Source: Dysgonomonas sp. Marseille-P4677 (GTDB lineage Bacteria > Bacteroidota > Bacteroidia > Bacteroidales > Dysgonomonadaceae). From it: a stretch of DNA of 64,000 nucleotides. The stretch's first letter is position 1. Each line of letters opens with the position of its first letter. The translations under genes were made by a program, and so were the position numbers. This document shows positions 43,906-52,919 of this stretch, in pieces. The stretch is from the NCBI RefSeq assembly GCF_016652235.1, contig NZ_JAEPKU010000006.1:1-64000 (forward strand). Reading direction: 5' to 3'. The notes beneath the pieces are model-generated. The model did not search any database and was not told where the DNA came from. It was given only the letters and a program-made list of their open reading frames with translations.

Positions 43906-45438
43906 TTAATAACGACGACTTGCCCGCCTTTGCGTTCGGTATGTGCCCTTACGTTGAGCCAGTTTTTTATCTAATATGCAATATCCGCCCTCTATACAGT
44001 CGGGGGCGTCCATTGCTCCAGAGTAGCTTGGTGATACGGCTTGAAATTGCCCTATTGTTTCTTGCATTTGCTCGTTTTCTTCATCTTTTTTGTTGAATAT
44101 GAGCCAGCCCAAACGGTAAGGCGGGTTTAATGTTGCCTCTATACGTGTATATTTATTAACCTTTGCCCGCTTGTCTTTTTGCACATGTAAAGGGATGCCT
44201 TTTTCTCGGCTTCGTCGTCTGAACTCAGGGTCGAAATAATCATCGAAAAAGCCGTCTTGCAGTCCGTTACATTCCATGTAATATTGAGCGGTTGCACCAG
44301 CCGCCGCGACAATTCGTTGCATGTCGTAATAAGCTTCTATAAATTCATTTTGCCCACATTGTTTACAAAACACTTTTATTACATACGTCTTTTCCATTTT
44401 ACGCCCTAAAAGCGCAACAACTTTAAAAGAACTGTTTTTTGATTCTCGGCTGGAGGTTGACGGGTCGCCGTAAACGATAAGTTGCTCCAGTGTTTTAAGC
44501 GGTGGTATATTGTCAAAATATAAATCGTTGAATATTCGCCCCTCAGTGATAGGGTTATTATAATATTCTTGCTGAATGATTGAGTAAGGTAAAACGGCTA
44601 ACGTTTCGTCGATGTCTTGCTCGCTGTTTTTAGACCATGAGCTCACCCCGTTTGTGCGTATGTTAACTATATCTACCTTATTCGCTTTTTTCATCATTTC
44701 AGTCATACAGCAATATTCTGCTATGATGTTGCCGCACGCTATAATTAACAGTTTGATATACACCTCACGCGTACCAATAACCGCCCCGAATATCCACTTA
44801 ACCCGCTTTCTTATTATTTCGGGGTTTTGGCAGTCTTTGTCCGTATCTATATCATCAAAAAGGATAACATCGGGGCGAATAGCGTTACTATTTGTACCGC
44901 GCGGGTTTTGGTCAGCTCCGACCGCTCGAAACGCAACGCCTTTTCTTGTTACAAACTCAGTACCTCGCCATTTAAAGCCCCTTTGTTTTCCGTAATCGTT
45001 AATTATACGCTGGTTGTCCTCTAATTCCATTTTATAAGGCTCTAACAAACGCTCGGCGTTGTCCTCGGAATTAGATACCATTAAGATATTTTTCTTTTTG
45101 CCAGTCAAAGCAAGCTTTAAAACCTCCATGCGTGTACGCGTCGATTTTGCTAACGACCGAGACCAGCAACGACACTCAAACCAGTTGCGGTCTTGCATTA
45201 CTCTTTTTGTAGCCTTAATATGAAAATCGGCGGGCGGGATGGGCATTTTTGTTATCTGATTTTCTGATATATGCGGAAAATAATATCTGAACCACGCCTC
45301 GTCGTCCGCCTCCAGTTGTTTAATACGGGCTTGTTTTTGGGCGTAAGTTTCGGTTATATCTACAACCGTACAACGTTTTAATGATTCATAATACGCCGAC
45401 CAGTCGCTATGAGCTTGTTTGTCTGCTACTTTTGCCAT
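43906..45438 (-). CDS. Terminase large subunit (Mu gp28-like)
   Basis: ATPase and nuclease that packages phage DNA into the head. The ATPase domain has a Walker A-like CWSRSLAKST (91-100) and Walker B VILFDDID (191-198). The C-terminal RNase H-like nuclease domain includes IVYGDPSTSSRESKNS as its first acidic motif. The length of 510 residues fits. The start overlaps the stop of the small terminase by one base. In Mu packaging starts at the left (repressor) end, and the same is expected here. Confidence 0.93.
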   Translation of the reverse strand: MAKVADKQAHSDWSAYYESLKRCTVVDITETYAQKQARIKQLEADDEAWFRYYFPHISENQITKMPIPPADFHIKATKRVMQDRNWFECRCWSRSLAKSTRTRMEVLKLALTGKKKNILMVSNSEDNAERLLEPYKMELEDNQRIINDYGKQRGFKWRGTEFVTRKGVAFRAVGADQNPRGTNSNAIRPDVILFDDIDTDKDCQNPEIIRKRVKWIFGAVIGTREVYIKLLIIACGNIIAEYCCMTEMMKKANKVDIVNIRTNGVSSWSKNSEQDIDETLAVLPYSIIQQEYYNNPITEGRIFNDLYFDNIPPLKTLEQLIVYGDPSTSSRESKNSSFKVVALLGRKMEKTYVIKVFCKQCGQNEFIEAYYDMQRIVAAAGATAQYYMECNGLQDGFFDDYFDPEFRRRSREKGIPLHVQKDKRAKVNKYTRIEATLNPPYRLGWLIFNKKDEENEQMQETIGQFQAVSPSYSGAMDAPDCIEGGYCILDKKLAQRKGTYRTQRRASRRY

Positions 45439-45884
45439 TATAACTTAGTTTTGATATATCCGTCGAAAAGGTCGCTTAACTCTTTGGCTTTTTCCACATC
45501 AAAACCGCGTACCCATTCAAGCAAACCGATAGACACGTCGACAATATCGCGTACCCCCGTTTCACTTTCCAGTTTTTGCGCGGCGGCTGATAGTTTGTTA
45601 AGGATGTCCGCTTCTTTACTGTTTGCGTAACGTTGCCCCTTATCTCGCTCAGAGATAGCCTCGTTAATCTCGTTTATTTGTGCATAGTAGCGGGCGAGCT
45701 GTTTTTCCTTAGTTATTGTTAGGCTTGCGAGCTCAACGTCCCATTTTTCGGAGTTAACCCAGCGACTTATCGTTTGCACGGTAACACCTACCAGCTCGGC
45801 AATCTCTTTTTGTTGATATTGCCCAGTGATAAAGAGCGCTTTTGCGTTCTTTTTTTTCGTGTCCTGTTTTGGAGTTCTACCCAT
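45438..45884 (-). CDS. Terminase small subunit (Mu gp27-like)
   Basis: DNA-recognition subunit of packaging. The 148 residues begin with a helix-turn-helix (QYQQKEIAELVGVTVQTISR, then WVNSEKW) as in DUF1804-like small terminases. A helical oligomerisation region follows (EINEAISERDKGQRYANSKE). It is the first gene of the minus-strand late unit, so it directly faces the divergent control region at 45885-46117. Confidence 0.85.
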   Translation of the reverse strand: MGRTPKQDTKKKNAKALFITGQYQQKEIAELVGVTVQTISRWVNSEKWDVELASLTITKEKQLARYYAQINEINEAISERDKGQRYANSKEADILNKLSAAAQKLESETGVRDIVDVSIGLLEWVRGFDVEKAKELSDLFDGYIKTKL

Positions 45885-46117
45885 TTCGACAATTTGAAAA
45901 TTTGAAAATGTGCCGAGTTGGTAATCAAAAAATTATACCATGATAGCAGTATTATTTTGCAGTCTCGACGAAATTATTATAAGGCAAAATTGAGGCTTTA
46001 AACTCTGATAATAAAAAAGTTATGCCATTACAGCAGCGTTAATTTGTAAGCTCTTTTCGACGCGGTAAGTTTGTGTTGAATTTCTGTTAAACCAAATTAA
46101 AACAGTCATGTAAACAA
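45885..46117. promoter_or_regulatory. Divergent late control region with a diverged direct repeat
   Basis: This 233-base spacer separates the minus-strand head unit from the plus-strand late unit. Two related sites, 45933-45970 and 46020-46062, share TTAT-CCAT, AGCAG, TTA, TTTG and a final GACG, 87 bases apart. They are good candidates for late-activator binding sites. AATTTGAAAATTTGAAAA (45893-45910) is a short local repeat. Confidence 0.55.
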
Positions 46118-47062
46118 ATGGACGAAAAAGAGCAAATATTTATTTTATCAGATAGTAGCCAAACCAATACAAAGGGCTTTCGTGTCGCCTTGTCAGGTGG
46201 GCGCTTTGAGCGTTTCGACAGTAACCCCGTAATGCTTTACGACCACGATACAAAACTGGTGATAGGGCGCTGGGAAAAACGCAGTATTGAGAATGGCAAA
46301 ATGACAGCAACCGCCGTGTTTGATGCTGGCGACCCCATTGCGGCGGAAAAAGCCCGCAAGGTAAAAGAGGGCTTTTTGCGGGGGGCGTCAATCGGTATTA
46401 TACCGCTAAAAATGGAAGAAATCGGCGACGAGTATGTATTGACAGACTGGGAACTGATAGAAGCAAGTATAACTCCCATACCCTCCGACGCTGGAGCGGT
46501 ACGACTATACAACGAAAAACGCGAGGTTATCTCTTTCGAGCAACTCAAATTAAGCTTTTCTAATAATAACAAAATCAGTAAAAAAATGGACGAAAAGGAC
46601 ACTATCGTACTGACGGGAACAACCCGTCAAAGCCTCGGTTTGTCTGCAAATCCTACGGCTAAGCAAATAGAGCTTGCCGTCCAGGAAAAAGACGACAAAA
46701 TCGACGAACTAAACAAAAAAGTTGACAAGCTGGAAAAGGCACATGTCGAAACTTATCTCTCTCAGGCTGTAAAAGACGGCAAAATAACAGAGAAAGAAAA
46801 AGCCGATTATGTGAAGCTTTCACAGGGCGACAACTTCGACAATGTGAAGTCAATAATTGACGCTAAACAGACCGAGGGCTCTTTATCCCTTAAAGAACTG
46901 GCGGATAAAGGAAAAACAGACCTGACGGCTGGAGACCGTTCGAGCTGGTCTTGGATGGACTGGGCGAAAAAAGACAACAAAGGATTACAACGCCTGAGCC
47001 ACGAAAACCCGACCGAGTTTGAGAGACTGAAAACTGAGTACAAACAATCTAAAAACAAGTAA
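46118..47062 (+). CDS. Prohead protease fused to a scaffold-like region
   Basis: Capsid maturation protease. Residues about 1-135 are HK97-type protease, with His43 in LYDHDTKLVIGRWE and Ser91 in RGASIGI. EASITPIPSDAGAV is the family closing motif. Residues about 155-314 are charged, with a coiled coil (EKDDKIDELNKKVDKLEKAH) like an assembly scaffold. The one-gene protease-scaffold layout is known from Mu (gpI/Z). The capsid gene follows by 4 bases. Confidence 0.87.
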   Translation: MDEKEQIFILSDSSQTNTKGFRVALSGGRFERFDSNPVMLYDHDTKLVIGRWEKRSIENGKMTATAVFDAGDPIAAEKARKVKEGFLRGASIGIIPLKMEEIGDEYVLTDWELIEASITPIPSDAGAVRLYNEKREVISFEQLKLSFSNNNKISKKMDEKDTIVLTGTTRQSLGLSANPTAKQIELAVQEKDDKIDELNKKVDKLEKAHVETYLSQAVKDGKITEKEKADYVKLSQGDNFDNVKSIIDAKQTEGSLSLKELADKGKTDLTAGDRSSWSWMDWAKKDNKGLQRLSHENPTEFERLKTEYKQSKNK

Positions 47063-47066
47063 TAAC

Positions 47067-47921
47067 ATGCCTGGAGTATATAAAGAATTTTGGACGGATA
47101 TAATCTTAGAAGATTTTTATCCTGACGGCTCATTCCTTAAGGAATTACAAGACTTTGACGCTTTGAACGATAACAATATCATTCACTTGTCAGAGGTCGG
47201 AGCTGAGCCGAACGTTTTGGAAAATAACACAACTTACCCTATTGCCAGCGCCGAAAGAACGGACAACGGTATCGACGTGCCTTTGTCTACATTCGACACT
47301 GAAAACACTATCGTAAGACGTATTGACGAGCTGGAGACAAACTACGACAAAACAAAATCGGTTTTAGCCCAGCATAAAAACGTATTAGCCGAAAAGGCGG
47401 CGGTCTCGGCGGCTTACAACTTAACCCCATTGCAAGACACAGTAGGAACGCCAGTAATTAAAACGACTGGAGCGGACAGAGGCGACGAAAAAAAGAAACT
47501 AAAGTTTGACGACGTGCTACGTTTGAGCATGAGGTTTAACAAAGGTAATTTTCCGAAAAACGAACGTGTCCTGGTTTTGTGCCCTGAGCATGAGGCTGAC
47601 TTGTTATCTGAGGACTCCGACCGCTATAACGCTGTAATGACTACGGGCAAACTTGCCACTTTCAAAGTGTACACTTTCAGCGATAACGCACTATACGACC
47701 CCGCAACTGGCAAAAAACAGCCTAAAGGTGCATTAACGGGCAACGAGTCGTCATTCGCTTTTGTGAAGTCCAGAACTTTGCGCTGTATGGGTGATATTGA
47801 GGGCGAGCCCGAAAAACACTGGGCTAAAGAGCGCGGCTATCTCATTGGTTTACAAATGCGCTTTATCGCTTTGCCTTTGCAGTCTAAAGGCTTTGGCGCA
47901 ATTTACAGCGATAACGTATAA
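47067..47921 (+). CDS. Major capsid protein
   Basis: A 284-residue protein directly after the protease-scaffold gene, the standard place for the capsid. Family-like parts are the N-terminal arm (VYKEFWTDIILEDFYPDGSF), the long helix region (KTKSVLAQHKNVLAEKAAVS), the LRLSMRFNKGNF domain and the closing LQMRFIALPLQSKGFGAIYS. The fold should be HK97-like. It lacks strong similarity to Mu gpT by eye, so the assignment leans on context. Confidence 0.82.
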   Translation: MPGVYKEFWTDIILEDFYPDGSFLKELQDFDALNDNNIIHLSEVGAEPNVLENNTTYPIASAERTDNGIDVPLSTFDTENTIVRRIDELETNYDKTKSVLAQHKNVLAEKAAVSAAYNLTPLQDTVGTPVIKTTGADRGDEKKKLKFDDVLRLSMRFNKGNFPKNERVLVLCPEHEADLLSEDSDRYNAVMTTGKLATFKVYTFSDNALYDPATGKKQPKGALTGNESSFAFVKSRTLRCMGDIEGEPEKHWAKERGYLIGLQMRFIALPLQSKGFGAIYSDNV

Positions 47922-47941
47922 AATTAACATTTCATTCATTC

Positions 47942-47973
47942 AGCTAATAGTCATTAGCCATTGGCTATTAGCT
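47942..47973 (+). terminator. Hairpin between capsid and the next gene
   Basis: AGCTAATAG (47942-47950) is perfectly complementary to CTATTAGCT (47965-47973). There is no strong T tract. It may attenuate transcription or stabilise the capsid mRNA. Confidence 0.5.
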
Positions 47974-47989
47974 TCTAAAAATCAAAATT

Positions 47990-48436
47990 ATGTCAGATGT
48001 TAAAAACAATCAGGAAGATAATACAACAACAACGGGAGATATACAACCCGTTGAACCGACAACAAAGGCGGGCGATACAAAAGTCGAAAAAGTAACTAAG
48101 CCCAAAGCTAAAGCAAAACCCGCGAACAATAAGAAGCCAGCCCAGGTCAAAGCGCCCAGCTCGGGTACTCAGGCGAAAGCGTCGACAACCGATACGCAAG
48201 CCGCAAGCTCCGAAACTGAGAGCAAAGAGGTAAAAAACGAGTTGCAAGCCGAAAAGCCAAATGCTAACACAGAGAAACGCAAGCGTATAGCTAAAAACTT
48301 ATTCGCAAAGAATGATGGCTTGACAGAGATATTTTTCACCTCCGATTTTATGCCTTTTGCAAAAGAGCAAGACGCAAAAAAACACGGGTCGGGCTTGAAT
48401 GACAAAACAGTAACCCCAATCACAAAAGAGGACTAA
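47990..48436 (+). CDS. Lysine/alanine/threonine-rich phage protein
   Basis: A 148-residue protein. Residues about 1-95 are low complexity (KPKAKAKPANNKKPAQVKAP, many Lys, Ala, Thr and Ser). Residues about 100-148 are ordered (AKNLFAKNDGLTEIFFTSDF). The location between capsid and sheath suggests a head-associated or head-tail protein. The family is not recognised. The sheath gene starts one base after its stop. Confidence 0.6.
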   Translation: MSDVKNNQEDNTTTTGDIQPVEPTTKAGDTKVEKVTKPKAKAKPANNKKPAQVKAPSSGTQAKASTTDTQAASSETESKEVKNELQAEKPNANTEKRKRIAKNLFAKNDGLTEIFFTSDFMPFAKEQDAKKHGSGLNDKTVTPITKED

Positions 48437-48437
48437 T

Positions 48438-49637
48438 ATGGGACAATTACCAAATGTTAAAATAGATTACGGTAACGGGGCGCTGGGGCAAGCTATCGCC
48501 AGCGCTGACGGTTTAATTTGTCTTATCGTGGTGGGTGCGGTTGCCATTGCCGACAAATTCGACCTGGCTAAAACTTATCCATTGCGCAAAACTGGCGACC
48601 TGGAAAACCTGGGTATTACCTCAGACAATAACCCCGAAATGTACAACCTTGTAAAAGGATATTACACGGAGGCAACCGAGGGTACTAAGGTTTATATCAT
48701 CGGTTACCCCGATACGCTGAAAATGTCGGACGTGCTGGACTACGACAACCCCTATGCCCGCAATATTATTGAGTCATTAAATGGCGAAGTGCGCGGTCTA
48801 TTCATCACGGCAAAAGCTGGAGCAAACCCGACTATTACGAAAGGGTTTGACGACGACCTGGAAGCCGCAAAGCTCAACGCTGAAACGCTGGGCGACTGGG
48901 CAACCGAGGTGCGCTTTGCTCCTATTTTCGTGATTATCGACGGGCTAAACTTTAGCGGCGACCCCGAGGCGGTCGAAGATTTGCGCAAACAAAATTATAA
49001 CCGTGTGGGCGTCGTTGTCGGGGCTGGAGCTCCAGGCTTAGCAAACCAGGCTATCGGCTTAATTGCTGGGCGAGTGGCGATATCGCCAGTACAAAGAAAT
49101 ATAGCTCGCACGGCTGACGGTGCGCTTAATGTGCTGGCTATGTATGCGGGCGATAAGTCGGTCGAGGTTGCCGACGTTGAGACCTTGCACGATAAGGGTT
49201 ATATCACTTTTCGCACGTTTACGGGCATGTCGGGTTACTACATAACAGACGACCCCCTGGCAACAAAAGCGACTGACGACTATAACCAGTTGGCACGCCG
49301 TCGCGTGATTGATAAAGCCTATCGTATTGCTTACGCGGTACTGATTGAAAAGCTTAACGACGAAATACCCGTAAACAGCGACGGTACAATGATAGAGACA
49401 ACCGCCCGTTCTTTCGAGCTGGCAGTCGAAAACGCTATCGTTACCAACATGACAAATAACGGCGAACTATCTACCAATCCGAAAGATACGACCGACAGAG
49501 GCGTAACATGTAAGATAGACCGCACCGTTAACGTGCTGGCTACAAATAAGGTAAACGCTGAGCTTCGCGTCCGTCCGCATGGCTACTCTAAGTATATAAC
49601 CGTATTACTCGGTTTTGAAGTAACACAACAAAGTTAA
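48438..49637 (+). CDS. Contractile tail sheath protein (DUF2586-like)
   Basis: Forms the contractile sheath of a myovirus tail. The 399 residues begin GQLPNVKIDYGNGALGQAIA. They carry the sheath-type regions NPEMYNLVKGYYTEATEGTK, the repeated GRVAISPVQRNIARTADGAL insertion and the closing RVIDKAYRIAYAVLIEKLND domain. DUF2586-type sheaths are usual in Bacteroidetes phages. The tube gene follows by 4 bases. Confidence 0.87.
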   Translation: MGQLPNVKIDYGNGALGQAIASADGLICLIVVGAVAIADKFDLAKTYPLRKTGDLENLGITSDNNPEMYNLVKGYYTEATEGTKVYIIGYPDTLKMSDVLDYDNPYARNIIESLNGEVRGLFITAKAGANPTITKGFDDDLEAAKLNAETLGDWATEVRFAPIFVIIDGLNFSGDPEAVEDLRKQNYNRVGVVVGAGAPGLANQAIGLIAGRVAISPVQRNIARTADGALNVLAMYAGDKSVEVADVETLHDKGYITFRTFTGMSGYYITDDPLATKATDDYNQLARRRVIDKAYRIAYAVLIEKLNDEIPVNSDGTMIETTARSFELAVENAIVTNMTNNGELSTNPKDTTDRGVTCKIDRTVNVLATNKVNAELRVRPHGYSKYITVLLGFEVTQQS

Positions 49638-49641
49638 ATAT

Positions 49642-50070
49642 ATGGCACTAAGTGATTTATTTCTAATCAACGGGCGCGAGTACGAATGGGCTGATATTAG
49701 CCTTAACGTCGGCGGTATTGATATAAAAGGCTTTCGTAATGTAAACTACAAAGAGAGCCAGGAAAAAGAGCCTTTGCACGCCAAAGGAAACAAGCCGCGA
49801 AGTATTCAGCGAGGTAACAAGACTTACACAGGCTCGCTCACTTTCACGCAAAGCGAAATTATAGCGCTTAAGACGGCGGCGGGCTCTTTGTCCCTACTGG
49901 ATATTAAAGTCGATATAATCGTGGCATACACGCCCGAAAATTCGGCAAAGATACGCGTCGTTACAATCCTGGGCGCTGAGTTCACGGATATTGAAGAAAA
50001 GATGGCGCAAGGCGATAAGTTCATGGAAATAGAGCTCCCATTTGTGGCGCTGGATATTATCGCGGCTTAA
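49642..50070 (+). CDS. Tail tube protein
   Basis: A 142-residue beta-rich protein placed between sheath and tail-chaperone genes, the usual place of the inner tube. Typical is FLINGREYEWADISLNVGGI leading into FRNVNYKESQEKEPLHAKGN (tube beta-sheets) and SLTFTQSEIIALKTAAGSLS. The assignment is by position and fold pattern. Confidence 0.8.
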   Translation: MALSDLFLINGREYEWADISLNVGGIDIKGFRNVNYKESQEKEPLHAKGNKPRSIQRGNKTYTGSLTFTQSEIIALKTAAGSLSLLDIKVDIIVAYTPENSAKIRVVTILGAEFTDIEEKMAQGDKFMEIELPFVALDIIAA

Positions 50071-50103
50071 TCAGTATTAAACAGCATTTAAACAGTTTTT
50101 AAA

Positions 50104-50415
50104 ATGGCAAAAGAGAATATAACAAACCCGACGCCCGAACAAATAGAGGGCTGGAAAGAAAAGTACAAAACGGTGCATAAGCTCACTATTGAGGACAAAA
50201 CGGCTTACCTGAGAAAACCCGACCGCCGCACGCTTTCGCTGGCAATGACAAAAATATCGAAAGGCGATATTATGGGCGGCTCAGAAGCAATCCTCGAAAA
50301 TTGCTGGCTCGGCGGCGACACTGAGATAAAGACCGACGACGACCTCTTTATGGCGGCGGTGGGCAAAGTAGGCGATTTAATCCAGGTTAAAGAAGCCGAG
50401 CTGGAAAAGCTTTAA
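50104..50415 (+). CDS. Tail assembly chaperone, short (zero-frame) product
   Basis: A 103-residue protein between tail tube and tape measure, the position of the lambda G / Mu gp41-type chaperone that coats the tape measure during tail building. It is small and charged (TPEQIEGWKEKYKTVHKLTI, AILENCWLGGDTEIKTDDDL). The gene ends just before an open -1 frame, so a longer product is expected. Confidence 0.78.
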   Translation: MAKENITNPTPEQIEGWKEKYKTVHKLTIEDKTAYLRKPDRRTLSLAMTKISKGDIMGGSEAILENCWLGGDTEIKTDDDLFMAAVGKVGDLIQVKEAELEKL

Positions 50416-50579
50416 GGTTAGCGGAGGTCGACGAAAAGCGCGAAGCTATCCGCATCCTGGACGGACAACTCCGCTACTATCTGCATATAGACCCCGACAC
50501 GCTAACCGATGACGAGTGGGCAATGCACATTAAAACCCTGGAATATATAAGAAAACAAGAGGCTGGAAAGAATGAGTAA
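50403..50579 (+). other. -1 frameshift site and extension of the tail chaperone
   Basis: The heptamer G GAA AAG (50403-50409) is read in frame near the end of the chaperone gene. In the -1 frame the reading stays open (LRLAEVDEKREAIRILDGQL, HIDPDTLTDDEW) to TAA at 50577-50579. That frame has no ATG, GTG or TTG start of its own. The fused product would be about 158 residues and its end overlaps the tape-measure start by 8 bases. Confidence 0.65.
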
Positions 50580-52404
50580 CTTTTTTACATACGTCATAAA
50601 TTTACGCGACCAAATGTCGGGCACGCTTCGCCGCGTTGGTGGGTCTATCGTGGACGCATCAAACAAAGTTCAGAGGTTGCGTAATGACGTGCGTAAATTA
50701 GACAGGACGCCGCTAACGGGTTTAAAAAACTCATTCACTAACCTCTTTAAAAGTATTCCTTTTGCTCAGTACATATTTAACCCGCTCACTATTGCGGGGG
50801 TTGTCGGCGGTCGGGCTCTTAAGCTGGGTATCGACCAGGAAATGCGAAACGCATCTTTTGAGGTCTTATTCGGCGGCGAAGAAAACGCCCGCAAGATAAT
50901 TGACAATATCGACACTTACGCCAAAAAGACGACTTACGGCAAAGATAACCTGAGCGAGGCGGTGCAAATGATGGCGGGCTTTGGTATTGCTCAGGAACGC
51001 ATAATGCCAAACCTTAAGGCTATCGGCGAAATAGCGATGGGCGACAAAAACAAGCTTAACAGTTTGGCGCTCGCCTTTTCGCAAATGTCGGCTACTGGGC
51101 AACTGATGGGGCAAGACCTTAACCAAATGATAAACGCGGGTTTTAATCCGCTTTTACAAATGAGTAAGGACACGGGTAAGAGCGTCGGCGTACTGAAAGA
51201 TGAAATGGGCAAGGGCAAAATATCGGCGGATATGGTCGCCCAGGCTTTCCAAAAAGCGACCCAGGAGGGCGGGCAATTTTACGGTATGTCTGAGAAAATG
51301 AGCCAAACGCTCGGCGGGCAAGCCTCCCTTGCAATGGCTAATATCAACGATAAGCTAATACAGTTTTATAACTGGATGCAACCTTACATATTGCCAGCTA
51401 TGAGAGCCTTTAATCTATTGCTTACTGATACGGGCACTTTCATTGATAAGGTTGTCGCGAAGCTGGAGGGCTGGTATAACAATAATATGCTACTGGGTAC
51501 AAGTATAGCCATTCTTACCGCCGCGTGGCTTGCGTATAAAGCTACATTCTTAGGTTTAATCGGGTTGCACGCTCTTATCGCCGTATGGCGTAAGGCTGTT
51601 ATCGCTTACGAAATAGTTGTTTTTGCAATTCAAAACGCGACGAGCCTATGGACGGCGGCGCAATGGTTGTTAAACGTGGCGCTTACGGCTAACCCCGTCG
51701 GGTTGATTATTGCGGGCGTTGTGGCTCTTATTGCCTTAATCGCTTTTCTCGTTATCAAAATTGACGGCTGGGGCGAGACCTGGGACAATGTGTTGACTAT
51801 GTGCAAACTTGGTTTTGAACTCTTTAAAACCGCCGTTACTCTTATTTGGCTAAAAGTACAAGACGCTTTTTTAACTGGCTTTGAAGTTATAGAGAAAGGC
51901 TGGTATAAAGTGCAAAGCCTTTGGAACTCGGACGCTGCAAACGCTGGGCTCGCAAAGCTGGAGGGCGAGCGCAACGCCAGGGCTAAAGAGATAGCCGAGA
52001 CACAAGGAAAACTTACCGACCTGGCGACGCAAATGTCGGATATGGAGGTTTTTAAACTTCGTGTAAATGAAACCTCTTTTAGTGATATAGCAAATAGTTT
52101 AAAATCAAAGCTCGGCATTTCGTCGGCTGGTATTCCTGGAATGTCGGGCGATGGTGACGGCACGGGCGGCGGTACTGGAGCTGGAGGCGCGGGCGGAACT
52201 GGTGGGGGCGGTGCAAGTGGCAAAGCCGCAAATAATATAACAACGGGCGGCTCTAAAACGACACATATAACGCTGACTATCGGCGAGCTGGGTAATAATA
52301 TGACGGTGAACGCTAACGGTGTACGTGAGGGGGCGCAAAAAATCAAAGAAATAGTACAAGACGAGATTACGCGGGCTCTATTAATGGTACAGGCAAATAT
52401 TTAA
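50572..52404 (+). CDS. Tail tape measure protein
   Basis: Sets tail length. The N-terminal 250 residues are the tape-measure N-terminal domain (ATGQLMGQDLNQMINAGFNP, GKISADMVAQAFQKATQEGG, SLAMANINDKL). Hydrophobic segments at about 300-410 (LIAVWRKAVIAYEIVVFAIQ, LIIAGVVALIALIAFLVI) may insert into the host membrane during ejection. A glycine-rich linker (about 520-545) precedes a C-terminal domain. At 610 residues it predicts a tail of about 90 nm by the usual rule (estimate). Confidence 0.92.
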   Translation: MSNFFTYVINLRDQMSGTLRRVGGSIVDASNKVQRLRNDVRKLDRTPLTGLKNSFTNLFKSIPFAQYIFNPLTIAGVVGGRALKLGIDQEMRNASFEVLFGGEENARKIIDNIDTYAKKTTYGKDNLSEAVQMMAGFGIAQERIMPNLKAIGEIAMGDKNKLNSLALAFSQMSATGQLMGQDLNQMINAGFNPLLQMSKDTGKSVGVLKDEMGKGKISADMVAQAFQKATQEGGQFYGMSEKMSQTLGGQASLAMANINDKLIQFYNWMQPYILPAMRAFNLLLTDTGTFIDKVVAKLEGWYNNNMLLGTSIAILTAAWLAYKATFLGLIGLHALIAVWRKAVIAYEIVVFAIQNATSLWTAAQWLLNVALTANPVGLIIAGVVALIALIAFLVIKIDGWGETWDNVLTMCKLGFELFKTAVTLIWLKVQDAFLTGFEVIEKGWYKVQSLWNSDAANAGLAKLEGERNARAKEIAETQGKLTDLATQMSDMEVFKLRVNETSFSDIANSLKSKLGISSAGIPGMSGDGDGTGGGTGAGGAGGTGGGGASGKAANNITTGGSKTTHITLTIGELGNNMTVNANGVREGAQKIKEIVQDEITRALLMVQANI

Positions 52405-52408
52405 AAAC

Positions 52409-52918
52409 ATGGCAAAACAACCTTTAAACCCTTTATTCAGACGTGGCGACGTGATACTTCGCGAAGTTGCCGACCTGGTCGAAAGCGGGCAAACGGTCGC
52501 TATGGTAATGCCTTTTACTTTCTATTTACCCGACGACTCAAAGTGGTTATTGCCTTATGAGCCTTTAATCTCGTTGCAAGGCGAAAATATCATCGTAAAG
52601 CGCAATGTCGCAAAGTCTGAGGGGCGCGGCTCTATTAAGGAACGCTGGGCGGAGGGCGATATAAAAATAACTATTGACGGCACATTTGTAAACGCCGACC
52701 TCACCAAATACCCAGCAACTGAGGTGCAAAAGCTCAGGCAAGTAATTACGCAACGGCGGGCTATCAAAATAGAAAACGAGCTCTTACAATTATTGAATGT
52801 CAATTATTTAGTTATCGAAGATTACAGCCTCCCTTTCAGCAAGGGCGAAAACGTGCAAAATTATAGTCTTACGGCGCTGAGCGATGACAGTTATAACCTT
52901 TTTATAGAAGTGAAATAA
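52409..52918 (+). CDS. DUF6046-like baseplate/tail protein
   Basis: A 169-residue protein found after the tape measure, as DUF6046 proteins are in Bacteroidetes phages (recalled family). The pattern YEPLISLQGENIIVKRNVAK and GSIKERWAEGDIKITIDGTF, followed by paired helices, suggests a LysM-type or distal-tail fold, similar in place to Mu gp43. It is encoded 4 bases after the tape-measure gene and 1 base before the hub gene. Confidence 0.65.
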   Translation: MAKQPLNPLFRRGDVILREVADLVESGQTVAMVMPFTFYLPDDSKWLLPYEPLISLQGENIIVKRNVAKSEGRGSIKERWAEGDIKITIDGTFVNADLTKYPATEVQKLRQVITQRRAIKIENELLQLLNVNYLVIEDYSLPFSKGENVQNYSLTALSDDSYNLFIEVK

Positions 52919-52919
52919 A

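Noticed and set aside
51630-52346. A 238-residue proline-rich protein on the minus strand opposite the tape-measure gene
   Set aside because: It is the mirror of the glycine-rich and hydrophobic tape-measure coding sequence, with no own start context.
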